A stretch of DNA of 64,000 nt from Neocallimastix lanati (nom. inval.) (Eukaryota; Neocallimastigomycota; Neocallimastigomycetes; Neocallimastigales; Neocallimastigaceae). This document shows, piece after piece, positions 25,101 through 36,770 of this stretch (its first letter is position 1; the number at the start of each line of letters is the position of its first letter). The notes beneath the pieces were generated by a model. It saw only the letters and a list, made by a program, of their open reading frames with translations. It did no database searches and was not told where the DNA came from. Made by a program: the position numbers and the translations under genes. The DNA lies in contig JACVTC010000044.1 in the NCBI GenBank assembly GCA_016946835.1, positions 1,021,001 through 1,085,000 of the forward strand, in the 5' to 3' direction.

Positions 25101-25624
25101 TATATAGGTTAAAGCAAAATAAAAAGGAAGATATTCTAAACCTAAAAGGGTTAAGAGAAAAGAAAATTTATATTACAACATAAATCATAAATGTTATTTA
25201 AGATATGTTAAAGATTTTACTTAATATATTGATTCAATTTAATAAAAAATTTAAAAAAATAGAGTTTAATAAATTGAATTTTGTTTTATTCCTTTTATAT
25301 TTTTATTTTAATAATTTAAATCTTAAATATATTTATAATAAATTAATATAATATTATAATGGAATAATTAAATAAAATAATTTTTCATTTAAAAAATGAA
25401 ATAATTCGCTAATAATTTTTTTTAATTAATTGGATAATAAATTATATTTTTAATAGAAATTATTAAAAATTATATTAAAAAATATTTAATATTCTGCTTT
25501 AGTGTTGTGCGTAGTTTATATTAGTTTTAGGTTATTGAAATATTTTATAATAACAAATAATTTTTTACAATTTCATAAAAATAATAATAATATAAACAAA
25601 TTTGAATAAAGAAATATTTATATA
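25101..25624. other. Spacer upstream of the methyltransferase gene
   Basis: The first ~160 bases may be a decayed gag zinc-knuckle region (plus strand; ENLYYNINHKCYLRYVKDF). The remainder is A/T-rich and must hold the promoter of the methyltransferase gene. No motif could be defined. Confidence 0.35.
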
Positions 25625-27238
25625 ATGATATACTTTAATTTATTAATTATTCCCAAATTTTTGTTGTTTATTTCTTCAGTATGTGCTAGCATTAAATATA
25701 AAGATGGAAGGGAAAATGAAGTGGCAGACATTCTTAAGAAGGCCTCTAATTTAGCTTCGACAACCGATATAGCTCCGGAAAAGTATGATCAGTTTTTGCT
25801 TAAATATCATTTGTCTTCAATAAGAAGCAATGCTATTAGACATTTGAATTTTAAAGGACTTGATGTTCTTGAACTTGGAGCCGGAATGGGAGCTTGTTCT
25901 CGTTTTATTGCTGAAAATGCTGCTCATCTTACAGCACTAGAAGGAACTGAAGAAAGAATGAATAGTCTTAGAGAAAGATTAAGGGATTTAAATAATTGGG
26001 ATGGAATAGTTTCGAATTATCAAGATTTTAAAACAGATAAGAAGTATGATGTCGTATGCTTTTTTGGAGTATTTGAATATGCAGGATTATATATTGATTC
26101 GGTTAATCCATTTGAACATGCATTAAATTTGGCTAAGTCTTTTCTAAAAGAAGATGGTGTGTTGCTGATAACAATTGAAAACAAGAATGGATTAAAGTAT
26201 TTTGCTGGATTATCGGAAGACCATCATCCTTTACCATATTATGGAATATGTGGATACCCTGAGACTAATGATACTAAAACCTTTTCAAAGAAAGAAATGG
26301 TGGACATGCTTAAGAAATGCGGATTGTCTTTTACTGATATTCATCACTTAGCTCCTGATTATAAATTAACCAAAGCCGTTATGACAGATGAATTTGTGCA
26401 AAATCGTCCAATTGTTGCAGCAAATATTATGTCTAATTATCCTTTTGAGGATTATTATAGAAAAACAAAAGAGAAGTTTCAGACAAAATTATCTTCTGTT
26501 AGTTTAGCAAAATCAGGTTTAATCGGTGAATTTTCAAATTCTTATCTATTTATATCCAGTCCGATTAGAGATTCTAAAGTAAAGAAGTCATTACTAAAAT
26601 TTGTAGAAGACGGAAAAGTGTCTTCATTTTTGTATACACACGGCAGGAAGAATAATATTGTGACAAAATTTATAAAAAATAATAATGATTATATTGTTCA
26701 TAAAGAATGGTTAACCACAGAACCAAAAGATCAAGACAAAAGAAGTTTTGTTAAGAATAAATTTGTTGACACTCCTTTGTATGATGATTTAGATTTAAAA
26801 TATTTATTTTTAAATTATGCTTATTATGGTAAAAAAAAAGAATATATGTCCTTATTATTTAAATATGTAAAATTCATTTTTGATGAATATAAAACTAATG
26901 ATGACAGCATACTGAAAAAAGAAGTATTTGATGCTCTTCCAAATAATGCAATATTTAAGAATGATCAATTTTTCCTTTTGGATGAAAAACATGAAGTATT
27001 ATTCGATATAACTAAAGAATTTTTTTTGTTTCACTTAGTATTGAACGATTTTAAAGAATTAAAACCTTTTTTAAAAAGTTTTGGGTTTAAAACTCTTAAA
27101 GATTTATATAAGTATCTCTGTAGAAAATTTGGCATAAAACCAAAAATTAAAAGATGTGCGAAACTGGAGTCGTCTATTTATAAAGAATTATTCGGTAAAA
27201 GTTGGGAAATAAAAAATATACTGGCCGATTTAAACTAA
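25625..27238 (+). CDS. Bacterial-type class I SAM methyltransferase with N-terminal signal peptide
   Basis: This intronless frame codes 537 residues. Residues 1-20 (MIYFNLLIIPKFLLFISSVC) form a signal peptide that is unusual for a methyltransferase. Residues 78-107 contain the SAM-binding motif I, VLELGAGMGA, with the acidic residue after strand 2 (LEG at 105-107). YDVVCFFGVFEY at 141-152 and LKEDGVLLITIENKNG are the following Rossmann-fold landmarks. HHPLPYYGICGYPET matches a loop of bacterial glycan-locus methyltransferases. The C-terminal ~200 residues are helical and not assigned. Codons are less A/T-biased than nearby DNA, and the gene has no introns. Acquisition from rumen bacteria is the likely explanation. 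The acceptor substrate is unknown. Confidence 0.82.
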   Translation: MIYFNLLIIPKFLLFISSVCASIKYKDGRENEVADILKKASNLASTTDIAPEKYDQFLLKYHLSSIRSNAIRHLNFKGLDVLELGAGMGACSRFIAENAAHLTALEGTEERMNSLRERLRDLNNWDGIVSNYQDFKTDKKYDVVCFFGVFEYAGLYIDSVNPFEHALNLAKSFLKEDGVLLITIENKNGLKYFAGLSEDHHPLPYYGICGYPETNDTKTFSKKEMVDMLKKCGLSFTDIHHLAPDYKLTKAVMTDEFVQNRPIVAANIMSNYPFEDYYRKTKEKFQTKLSSVSLAKSGLIGEFSNSYLFISSPIRDSKVKKSLLKFVEDGKVSSFLYTHGRKNNIVTKFIKNNNDYIVHKEWLTTEPKDQDKRSFVKNKFVDTPLYDDLDLKYLFLNYAYYGKKKEYMSLLFKYVKFIFDEYKTNDDSILKKEVFDALPNNAIFKNDQFFLLDEKHEVLFDITKEFFLFHLVLNDFKELKPFLKSFGFKTLKDLYKYLCRKFGIKPKIKRCAKLESSIYKELFGKSWEIKNILADLN

Positions 27239-28470
27239 ATAAATATTACTGATTTTCATAATTTAGTTGATTATTGATTATTATTTATTATAATTAATAT
27301 TTAAAATTATCATTAAGATATATATAACAAAGTAATAATTGATTAATCAAGTAATTTAATTCATTTTACTTTTTTCACATTTGGTTTTTTCGTTATTGTT
27401 TTTTATTAAAAAGATATGAAAAACATTAAAATAATAAGGTTTAAATAAAATAAATATATAAATATATATTAAGAAATTTATATATTAAAAGAAGGTATTA
27501 GAAGAAAATTAGGAAAAGATTATTTGATAATAAATAAAAGCGATATTTAATAATAATATTAAAACTTATTTATTTTACTTAAATTATATTATATATTTTT
27601 ATTTATAAGTTTTCTTTAATATATTTTTTATATTTTATTTTAATTAAAACTCAATCCATTAAATGAATTTTAGTTCTTTCTCTTATTAATTTTATAACAA
27701 GATATTTTGCAATTGAATTATATGGTAAGATTCAAGACAATCCACAATATTTCTCATAATATTATTTCACATTCTAACACAGGAAAGTTTTCTTTTTGTC
27801 ATAGTTAGAATTCCAATTGATGGAATTTTGTAAAAAGAGATAGTATTGAGTTTTTAATACGATTTTTAAACCATAATTCTTATATTTTCAGGAAACAGTT
27901 AATGGTACCAATTAAATCCATGTAAAGTAACATTTTCCAACAATAAATATTTCCAGAAACGAATGAATTCAAATATGCAGGTTGCAAAGGTCTTATTTTG
28001 GGTAAAATGTCTCATATCAAGTAGTCCTTGAAAATAATTCATATAATTATCTTGTTTCTTTAACAATAAATAGTCTATGGATTCACTCTAAATGTTCTGA
28101 AGGTAAAGTCTATATTCACAATAAGAAACACTCATTACAAGTCCGATATGCATTTTCTGAAGTTTTCATATGACTTCAGAATCACACAATAAAAAGAATA
28201 TTATTTTTTATTCGTGATTTCATTAAAATAACATTGAATATTAAAATTAACTAAAATAAAAATATATATATATTAATGAAAATATTTATTGTAATTTATG
28301 AAAGTTCTAATTTAAATTCAATTTTTAAAAAGAGAAAAAAGAAAAGAAGCATATAGAAATAATTGGTAAAAAAGATATAGAAAAATTAATTTCAATTTTT
28401 AAATGAGGCCAATTGAGTAAATATAACCCTCAATATTAATAAAAAAGAAAGGAGTAGATATTATTCATAT
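27239..28470. other. Intergenic region, unassigned
   Basis: The first ~400 bases are plain AT. Between about 27660 and 28200 base composition is less extreme. Short open stretches exist on the minus strand (for instance around MNYFQGLLDMRHFTQNK), but I could not match them to a family or join them into a gene. Confidence 0.4.
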
Positions 28471-29715
28471 TACGAGTATATAAAAATTACAAATTAGAAA
28501 TTGTTCGATTATTAATAAAATATCTAATCAAAATTATTAATGAATTATGTTAATTAAAATTATTATTAAAATATACTAATCGAAAAAAATAAAGCATTAA
28601 ATTTAAATGATGAAGATAAATTTGGAAAATATCTATTTTCCTCGGAATATGGAACAAAAGAAATTTTGAAATTTTTAATAAACTATGCTAATCAAAAAAA
28701 AAGTAATATTAATTTTAAATGATAATAGTATATTAGCCCTAGTAGTTCAATAAATGATGAGTCCGGGGAGAGTTTAGTGGACACCACACTATATATGTTA
28801 AAGATGTTACTTCTAGGTTTTATTTCTTTTTTATTTGATAGGAAGGGAAAAATTCCCGCATAGTACAACTTGCCGAAATACATAGTATTTTCGAGCTTTT
28901 TATTTTTTCTTTTATTTTTTAAATTTTTTATTTTTAATTTTCAAATGTACTTTTCACCTACATGTATTTTTTAAAATAAAATTTAATAAAGTTTTGGAAG
29001 TGTATTCTCTTCCCTGTCTAAAAAAAAAAAAAAAAAAAAAAAAATATTAGACACAAATCCTATCATAAGTAGTTCGTTTGAGCTATTATTTGATAGGTAT
29101 TGCAAAATATCAAACTTAACCAAGAGCGTCGACGTCGTACTGATAAGGCATAATGAAAATACAGGATTATCATCTATTACTACGAAGGGTGATTCTCGCC
29201 CTAGTAGCTCAATAAATGATGAATCCGGGGAGAGTTTAGTGGACACCACACTATCTATTTTAAGGATGTTACTTCTAAATTTTATTTCTTTTTTATTTGA
29301 TAGGAAGGGTAAAATTCCCGCATAGTACAACTTGCCGAAATACATAGTATTTTCGAGCTTTTTTATTTTTTATTTTTTATTTTTAATTTTTTATTTTTAA
29401 TTTCTAATGTACTTTTCACCTATATGTATTTTTTAAAATAAAATTTAATAAAGTTTTTGGAAGTGTATTCTCTTCCCTGTCTAAAAAAAAAAAATTAGAC
29501 ACAAATCACTATATTAAGCACGTAATAAAAATAAATTAAAAAATGTGAAATTGTTTATAAATTATGCCAATCAAAAAAATCTCATATTAAAAATTAAATG
29601 ATAAAATAAATATGATAAACGATATCAAATCTAATGTGAATGTAATAAAATTAATACAAAAATTGTACAGTTGTTAATAAATTATACAAATAAATTATTC
29701 ATTATATGTGTAATA
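28471..29715 (+). pseudogene. Ankyrin-repeat gene relic interrupted by poly(A)-ended repeats
   Basis: Fragments resemble the ankyrin repeats common in these fungi: EIVRLLIKYL near 28495, DEDKFGKYLFSSEYGTKEILKFLINYANQKK near 28605-28700, VKLFINYANQKN near 29545-29580, and VQLLINYTNK near 29665. Frames shift and stops are frequent. The two poly(A)-ended direct repeats sit in the middle. I regard this as a dead gene; the repeat family match is by pattern only. Confidence 0.4.
28725..29493 (+). repeat. Tandem pair of poly(A)-ended sequence units
   Basis: About 300 bases recur at 28725-29043 and 29195-29493. Each starts CCTAGTAG(T/C)TCAATAAATGATGA and passes through GATAGGAAGGG and TACAACTTGCCGAAATAC. 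Each has AATAAA about 30 bases before an A-run (about 27 As, then about 11). TAGACACAAATC follows both A-runs. The second unit has a longer 5' part (29045-29194) with an open, Ser/Asp-rich frame. The layout looks like cDNA ends integrated and then duplicated. Confidence 0.6.
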
Positions 29716-29719
29716 TTTA

Positions 29720-31917
29720 TAGGAAAGCTGAATACTAACATTGGATCAATATAGGATGTGAATATATGAAATCTCATAATCCAAAGAAAGCTTGGAAATG
29801 GCTTAAAACAACAGCAAAAGTAGATAATTTAAAAATTTGTCAAATTATCCAATAAATGACAAAAATGTTAAATTAGCTACTTCTACTAAAAAACAGTTAG
29901 AAGTATGGCACAATCACTATAAAAAAACTTGCATCAAGCCATTCTGATATCAATAGTGCATTAATTGAATGGTCTAATAAATTTTCCAATGGTACAATCA
30001 GGTATACGAGACACAATGAATGGGATATAAATCAAGACATTAGTATAGAAGAAATTAAAGAAGAAATATTAGCTACTCCAAATTATAAAGCTTCAGGCCA
30101 GGATGAAATTCCGATTGAATTTTATAAAGCTTTAATTCCTCCTGATGACGAAAATTAAACTAATAATTCTACTTCTGGTTTAAATTGCTCACAAAAGATA
30201 TTCTCCAGAATTTGGAATGGAGAATTTCCTAGCACATGGAATGAAGCAAGTTTTATATCTATTCCTAAAAAAGGAGATGATCTTTCTGATTGTGACAATT
30301 ATAGAGGTATCTCTCTGATTAACAATTGTATAAAACTCATTTCGTAAATTGTCTCCAAAAAAATTTCGGAATATGGACTTAAAAATAATTTTATTAGACC
30401 AGAGCAATTTGGATTTTGCAATAAAGAAGAAAGTGTTAGTTTATTTATTTCAATTCGAGAAATTTATCAAAGGCGTAAAAACGATAATAAAGAAACTTAC
30501 CTTGCTTTTCTAGATTTAAAAAAGGCATATGATTCTGCTCCAATAGATAATAATTTATATAAATTAGATGCTTTGGGAATTAGAGGTAAATGTTTTCAAT
30601 TTATAAAAAATCTATATTTGACTTCCAAAGCCAATGTTAAAATTGATGATCAATATTCGGAAACTTTTAATATTATGAAAGGAGTTAAACAAGGTTGTTC
30701 ACTATCGCCAATTCTTTTCAATCTATTTATTAATGACATTATTCATGATTTTTCAGAACTTGGAATTCCTTTAGGCGAATCAAAATGTTTTGTTAGACTC
30801 TTTGCAGAATATATTGTTTTATGTGCACAGTCAAAAACAAAGTTAAAAAAAATACTTAAGAAAGTAAATGAATAGGTTAAATTTAATATGATGAATTTTG
30901 GAATTAACAAATATATTAATATTTTGGAATTAGCACCTCTTTTTCAAAATAAAAGAGATCTTACATTTTATCTTGATGGTCAACCAATCCCAATAACTAA
31001 ATGTTATACTTATTTAGGTATACCATTTGATAAAAGCTTATCGTTGAACCCTATTATTAATTTACTTGACACTAAAGTCACCAAAGCTCTCTTTTCTGTT
31101 AGTAAATATCTTTCAAATTCCAAAATTCCTATTACATTTAAGAAGATTATAATTAACTCCTTCGTGCTAATTAAATTCTCTTACTTTGCACCTTTACTTG
31201 GTTCAAACAAAGCGAGAACAAATAATACTCATAAATTAATTAATAAAGGATTAAGATGGTTTGCAGGTTTACAAAAGCCAAATCTTTTATTAATGTATAT
31301 TCTATTCAAAAGATTTAAATCAATGATTTTTATTGGATAAGAGATATGAAAATCAATTCTAATAAAGCTGAATTTTATGACAAAAACAGATTCGAAGAAA
31401 CATTAAATTTTATAAAATTTTGTTATGAATATCCTGATCTTTCATATGGTTTCTATTGGCTATTGAGAGCACGAAGAGTATATTTAAGTGCCATATGAAA
31501 TCAGGTGGTTATTCTGATACTCCATTCTTGGTGGTTACTGCGACTCTTCTTCAATCGATTATACCTATTGCTATTGGCCAGCAATGGTCTTTGTTCAACA
31601 GGTTTAAATCGAATCGTACTACTACTACCAAGAGCGTCAATGCTGAAGAAACAGTAAAATAGGCCAGCAGGGCTAGCGCAACCAATGAAGATCATAATTT
31701 CATATCTTAAAATTATGATTAACATTGTGAAGTCAAAAATAATTAATATACTACAATATAATAATGCCCTTGTGAAATCTTACAGATATTAATTAAGTGA
31801 ACCTAGAATATATTATTATACCCTTATTTTATTTTATTTTGTGTTTTTTTTTTTTTTTATTTTTATGTCTTTTTTTTCTTTTTATTACATGTATTATAAC
31901 AAATATTTAATTAATAA
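29720..31917 (+). mobile_element. 5'-truncated non-LTR (LINE) retrotransposon, decayed
   Basis: The frame is broken in several places but readable as a LINE RT. NPKKAWKWLKT starts near 29785. It is followed by YKASGQDEIPIEFYKAL, SFISIPKKGDDLSDCDNYR (motif 0-2 region) and RPEQFGF. Motif A is FLDLKKAYD and motif B is KQGCSLSPILFNLFIND. Motif C reads LFAEYIVL, where the catalytic FADD pair has become EY. The C-terminal part has DGQPIPITKCYTYLGI and a long decayed tail. No endonuclease is present. A 3' A/T-rich tail ends around 31917. The inverted fragment at 16593-17525 belongs to the same family. Confidence 0.85.
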
Positions 31918-32742
31918 AGATGAAACAAGTTTGCTGCCGTTAAAAAAAAAAAAAAGCTCACGTACTAAAAATGACATATGTAATTATTAAGGTAAATAGT
32001 GGTATTATTTATATGAGTGTAGAAAACTCCATCAACGTATAAAAACGTATAAAAAAAAAATATTAAATAAAATTTAATTGAAGAAGAAAAAATTAAATAT
32101 AATTAATGTACGAACTTTTTTTGATAATAGTAGTTATAATATAAAATGTGAAGATGCTTTTACTTAATACTTTAATATCATAACACTAGATAAAATTATG
32201 TGACAAAAATTATTTAAATTTTTATATTTTGTGTGTTATTATTTTTTAATGGTTTAGGTATATCAATTCATCAATTGGAATTGAGATTCTTAATTTGCTA
32301 AAAAATAGAATCTTTTTATTATATATAAATATATTATTTAACATTATATATTATAAAAATTTAATTTGCTATTTATAATTAATATAATATATGCATTGTC
32401 ATAATAAATAACATTTCTTCTTAAGTTTATTCATTTTAATAGTTTTATATTTATATTTTTAAGATTCATCCTCAAATATAAATTGATTACATATTAAAAT
32501 TTAATAGAAATATAAAATATATATTAGAAATACTATTACATTTTTTGTTAAATTTTTAATTTTTAAAAATAAAATATTTTATTTTGTTTTAATACAAATT
32601 TTTAATTATCAAAAGATTATAAAAATAATATTAATAAATATATAAAATCTTAAATATATGATAAATTAATTATTTATTTAAAATATTTTATATTAGATTA
32701 TAATTATTTATTATTATTGGTATTCTCTTAGTTGAATGGTAA
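31918..32742. other. AT-rich spacer
   Basis: Nothing recognised between the LINE tail and the inverted LTR. Confidence 0.55.
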
Positions 32743-32952
32743 TGTGAAAAGTAGGAATCAATTTTTTATTATGTAAGAATAAAGAATAGTATGTATATAT
32801 AATTTTGTACATTTTGATAATATTTATAGTCAACATAAAATATGGCCTGTTATTATTATTGGTCACATATCTTACACTAATATATTAATATATATATAAC
32901 ATTACTCCTTTAATTAATATAATTATAAATCTTTATATTTTTGTTTCTAACA
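32743..32952 (-). repeat. 3' LTR of element B
   Basis: The reverse complement starts TGTTAGAAACAAAAATAT and ends TACTTTTCACA. It is preceded on the minus strand by a GAGGGGGAA polypurine tract and a 9-bp stem-loop (32965-32973 with 32979-32987). Confidence 0.85.
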
Positions 32953-33256
32953 TTCCCCCTCAAATCTAACTTTGAGTGAAAGTTAGAGTTGAGTAGAAAT
33001 GGGACAAATGTATTACATTCAATAATATTTGTATTTTTAATGATAATACTAATAACATATTATAAAGTATATAGAAAAGAGTTATTTTGTTTTTATTTGT
33101 AAATTTAATAAATTATTTATATTTCCTCTTACTTTCAAATTGGTTTGGAATTATTTATTTTTTTTTTATCAATACTATTATCAATTAATCCTTCTTTACT
33201 TAAATTATTATTATGTCTTTTTATCTTATTTTATTATTATTATTATTATTAATTTT

Positions 33257-34004
33257 TTATTTATATTTATATGAATCACTTTCTGGGAAATATTTTATTG
33301 CTTGATGATAGAAAATATTCATAGAATCATTAATAGATTGAAGGTAATTTGATATATCATCCTTACACTTAATTTCTAATAATTCAAACTTTTGAATAAC
33401 TTCTTCACATAATAATTCATATTTATCCTTCTTTATTTTATAGAATTGTTCATGTTCCCTTAATATTAAGGTAACAGGTCTATATTCTTGTCTATCATTT
33501 ATTTCAGTATTTAATCTTTGTTTAGTTTGAGCAATCATTTGAGTGGTAATATCCATTTCAATACGAACAGTATTATAATTGTAGACAGAATCTTCGGAAT
33601 CACGAATAGCCTTATCTAAGAAAGTTTTTAAACATTTATGGAAGTTTTCCATAGCTGGAAAGTATAAGCATTCAATATCCTTAGAATTTGAACTTTAAGA
33701 ATAACTAACAAGATTTAATTTTTGTTTTAAAACAACTTTATCTCTTTTTAATTTTTCATCTTTAGAAACAAAGGCAAATTGCTTTTATGCATTCATGATA
33801 GTTTTCATTCAATTAATCATCTTTTTAACATTGTCTTCTGTTTGTTTGATATATTTCATTAATCTATTAAGTTTATCAATAGCTGTATCAACCTTTGGAT
33901 CAATAGTTTTAACTGGTTAAGAAAAGCCAAATTAAGTGTTAACTTGTTCTTTAAAATCTTGATTAAAGCAAGTTAAACGAAAAATGAATCTTAGATTCAA
34001 CCAT
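33257..34004 (-). pseudogene. BAR-like gene relic in element B
   Basis: This is the best-preserved of three copies (others 48895-49642 and 58739-59476). A frame starting MVESKIHFS shifts into FNQDFKEQV. It then has TAA in place of a probable Gln in 'VNTxFGF' and before PVK, DPKVDTAIDKLNRLMKYIK, and an intact 131-codon end (33257-33652) with MENFHKCLKTFLDK, EMDITTQMIAQTKQR and YKIKKDKYELLCEEV. The pattern of three long amphipathic helices with a final KxxYExLxxE...LE.K...DI..YL resembles BAR/arfaptin-homology domains, which bend membranes. The family call is an inference. No LTR protein looks like this, so a captured host gene is likely. Confidence 0.55.
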
Positions 34005-35531
34005 TTCTAATTATTTTTTTTTATTTTTTTTTTTTGACTTCTATTAAATTAAAGAATTTTTTTAAAAAAAAATAGCTTTCTTATTTTTATTTATATATTT
34101 ATATTCGTTTTATAATTTAATTTTTTTTTTTTTTTTTTGGTTTGTCTTGTTTTGTCAGATTATTTATTATTATTTTTTTTAATTTTCCAGAAAATAAATA
34201 AAATAATTTACAAAAACAATAACAATATATAATTTATAATATTGGTTTAATGTTGATTATTACATTTATATTAATATAATTTTTTTTTATTTTTTTATAT
34301 ATATATTGATTATATTAAGGTATTGAATATAGATGTATTTAAATAATGTATGTTTTTTATTTTCTATTAATTTTATATAATAGAATAATTCACCTACTTC
34401 TAATTTTATATATAAATATTTATATGATTTCTATTTATATTTAGGTGTTAATTATTGATTTGAAGCACCAAAAATTATATTATTAGGATATTTTTCTATT
34501 TTCTTCTAAAAACATTTTTTATACATCATTGTTTTCTTATGATATGGTCATCACGAATTATTATTGGATTATTAGAATTTTTCTTTAAGATTGGTATCAG
34601 CATTTAATGGTTATTTATATTTCTTTTATACTGTAAGATTTCAATCAAATCTTATATTTATCTATAATCTAAGTATTTAATATTTTTATATATTAATTAT
34701 TTAAATTTTCTCCTTTAGTATTTTATAAAAAGATTCTTTTAGTGCTTCTTTATCATTTAATTGTTTTAATTTATGAAGGTTTTTATTTGATTCACAAATA
34801 ACTCATTAATTTCTTTTATTTTTAAGATGTTTAAAATAAATATTATTTACTGTAATACATTTTTCATTATTTTTACTTTTTTTATTTTTTTTAACGAATA
34901 ATTTATGAATATTTGGAGAATAATAAATAATTCAAATAATATATTTAAATTATTTTATATAGATTATCTAAATGTAATCTTCCCTATTATTGTTATTGAT
35001 ATATATAAATGGGTTTTATATAACTACGTCATTGAAAAAAATATATTTTAAATACAGGTTTCGAGATTTAACAAAAATTAGATTAATAAATGATAGATAG
35101 ATTTTTATAAATATATTATTAATAATATAATTTTTTAAAAAATTAAATTATTATTAAAATTGATGGATTGGATTAAATATTATTGATTAAAGTTTAGCAA
35201 AAATAATTAAATTTATATTATTGATTGAATTTAATTTAATTTTAATTTAATAAAACATTAATATTATTTTTAATGGATTGATATAATTGAACATTTTAAA
35301 ATTATTATAAATTAAAATTTGAAATATATTAAATAAAAATATTATAATAATTTAAAATTTTATTGATTATAAAAGTTTTGTTAAAAATAATTTTTCGGAT
35401 ACTCTAATTTTAATTTATTTCTTGAACATTATTTGTTAAAGTTTTAGTGTAAAATTTTAATTATTAAAATTTCTATTAATATATTTTCTGTAGATTGTTT
35501 CTAGTTTCAATGTTAATTATTTGTTAAATTT

Positions 35532-35800
35532 TGTTAGAGACGAAATCGTTACATACATTCATTTATATTATTAATTTATATCAACCAATAATTAATCTTT
35601 AATTAAATTAAATAATGTTAACTAAGATATAAAATATGAAATAAATTTAATGTAAAAATATCTCTTAGAAAAATATATATATCCTCATAATAAAAATTAT
35701 TAATAAACATTTTATAATATTACACATAACATAAAATACTTTGTTATATTGTTTTTATTAATACAGTGTTTGTCTTAGATTTATAAATTTGTTTTTCACA
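35532..35800 (+). repeat. 5' LTR of Copia-2
   Basis: 269 bases, TGTTAGAGACG to TTTTTCACA, directly followed by the primer-binding site. Confidence 0.95.
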
Positions 35801-35833
35801 GATTAAGAGTCTCAACTCTTCAGTTGAGCTATC
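35801..35833 (+). other. Primer-binding site of Copia-2
   Basis: GATTAAGAGTCTCA, then a perfect stem CTCAACT(CTTC)AGTTGAG followed by CTATC. The first 14 bases are identical to those of Copia-1 and elements B, C, D and E. They fit nucleotides about 27-40 of tRNA-Lys(CUU). Confidence 0.75.
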
Positions 35834-36020
35834 AATAAAGCTAAGTTGGAATAAATAAAACATAAAATCAATTTATCATTAATATCCTAACTAATAAAAT
35901 TATATTTTTATTATTTTCATAATATTCATTATAGAAACAAAAAGTAATAACCAATATTAATAGACAAATATTACAAAACAAAGGTGAGAATATATTGTAA
36001 TAGGCCATAGTTATTTTTGA

Positions 36021-36053
<33 letters not shown>

Positions 36054-36132
36054 AATATAAATATATATACATAATTATATAAATAAAAATAATAAAAAAT
36101 AAATAAAATAAAAAATAAAATAAAATAATAGT

Positions 36133-36330
36133 CAACTAGTTCATCTAAGTTGAGAATTATTGAAAATAAAAAATAAATGCAAACTAGCTAAGTTGTAAAT
36201 AATTGATATTAAAATATAAATAATTGTCAACTAGCTAGGTTGAATAAAAATAAAAATAAAATAAATATCAACTAGTTAAGTTGTAAATAATTGACTATTA
36301 AATAAAAATAATTGACAACTAACTATGTTG
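36133..36330 (+). repeat. Leader hairpin array of Copia-2
   Basis: Five units near 36133, 36180, 36229, 36269 and 36316 follow the scheme CAACTAG..TAAGTTG, each a 4-5-bp stem with a short loop. Spacers are of the AATAATTG type. Elements B and C carry related arrays. Confidence 0.75.
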
Positions 36331-36770
36331 AAAATAATTGAAATAAATAATAGTAATTTATGTCATTAAAACTAGGGGTTAAAAATAAATAAAACTTAAA
36401 TTAAATTAATATAGAATAAAAGCAATCAAATACATTTATAGTTATAGACAAAGTAATTTCAATATTCACAACAATATATATATATACAAAACAAAATTTG
36501 TTACTATTAATAGTACCCAATGAATTTAAATGGTTTATATTTTTTATTTTTATATACGAATCAAAGGACATATATAATATAAACAAAATTTATTTTTAAT
36601 ATAAATATATATAATTTTAATATATAATTAATAAAATAATAAAAATAATATATATAAAATAGAATATCCTAAAACACAAAATTCTCTTTTGATATTAAAT
36701 AATTTAAAACAATATTAAAAATTAAATATAAGATATATTAATATTACTTCAATTATTAATAAAGAATAAA

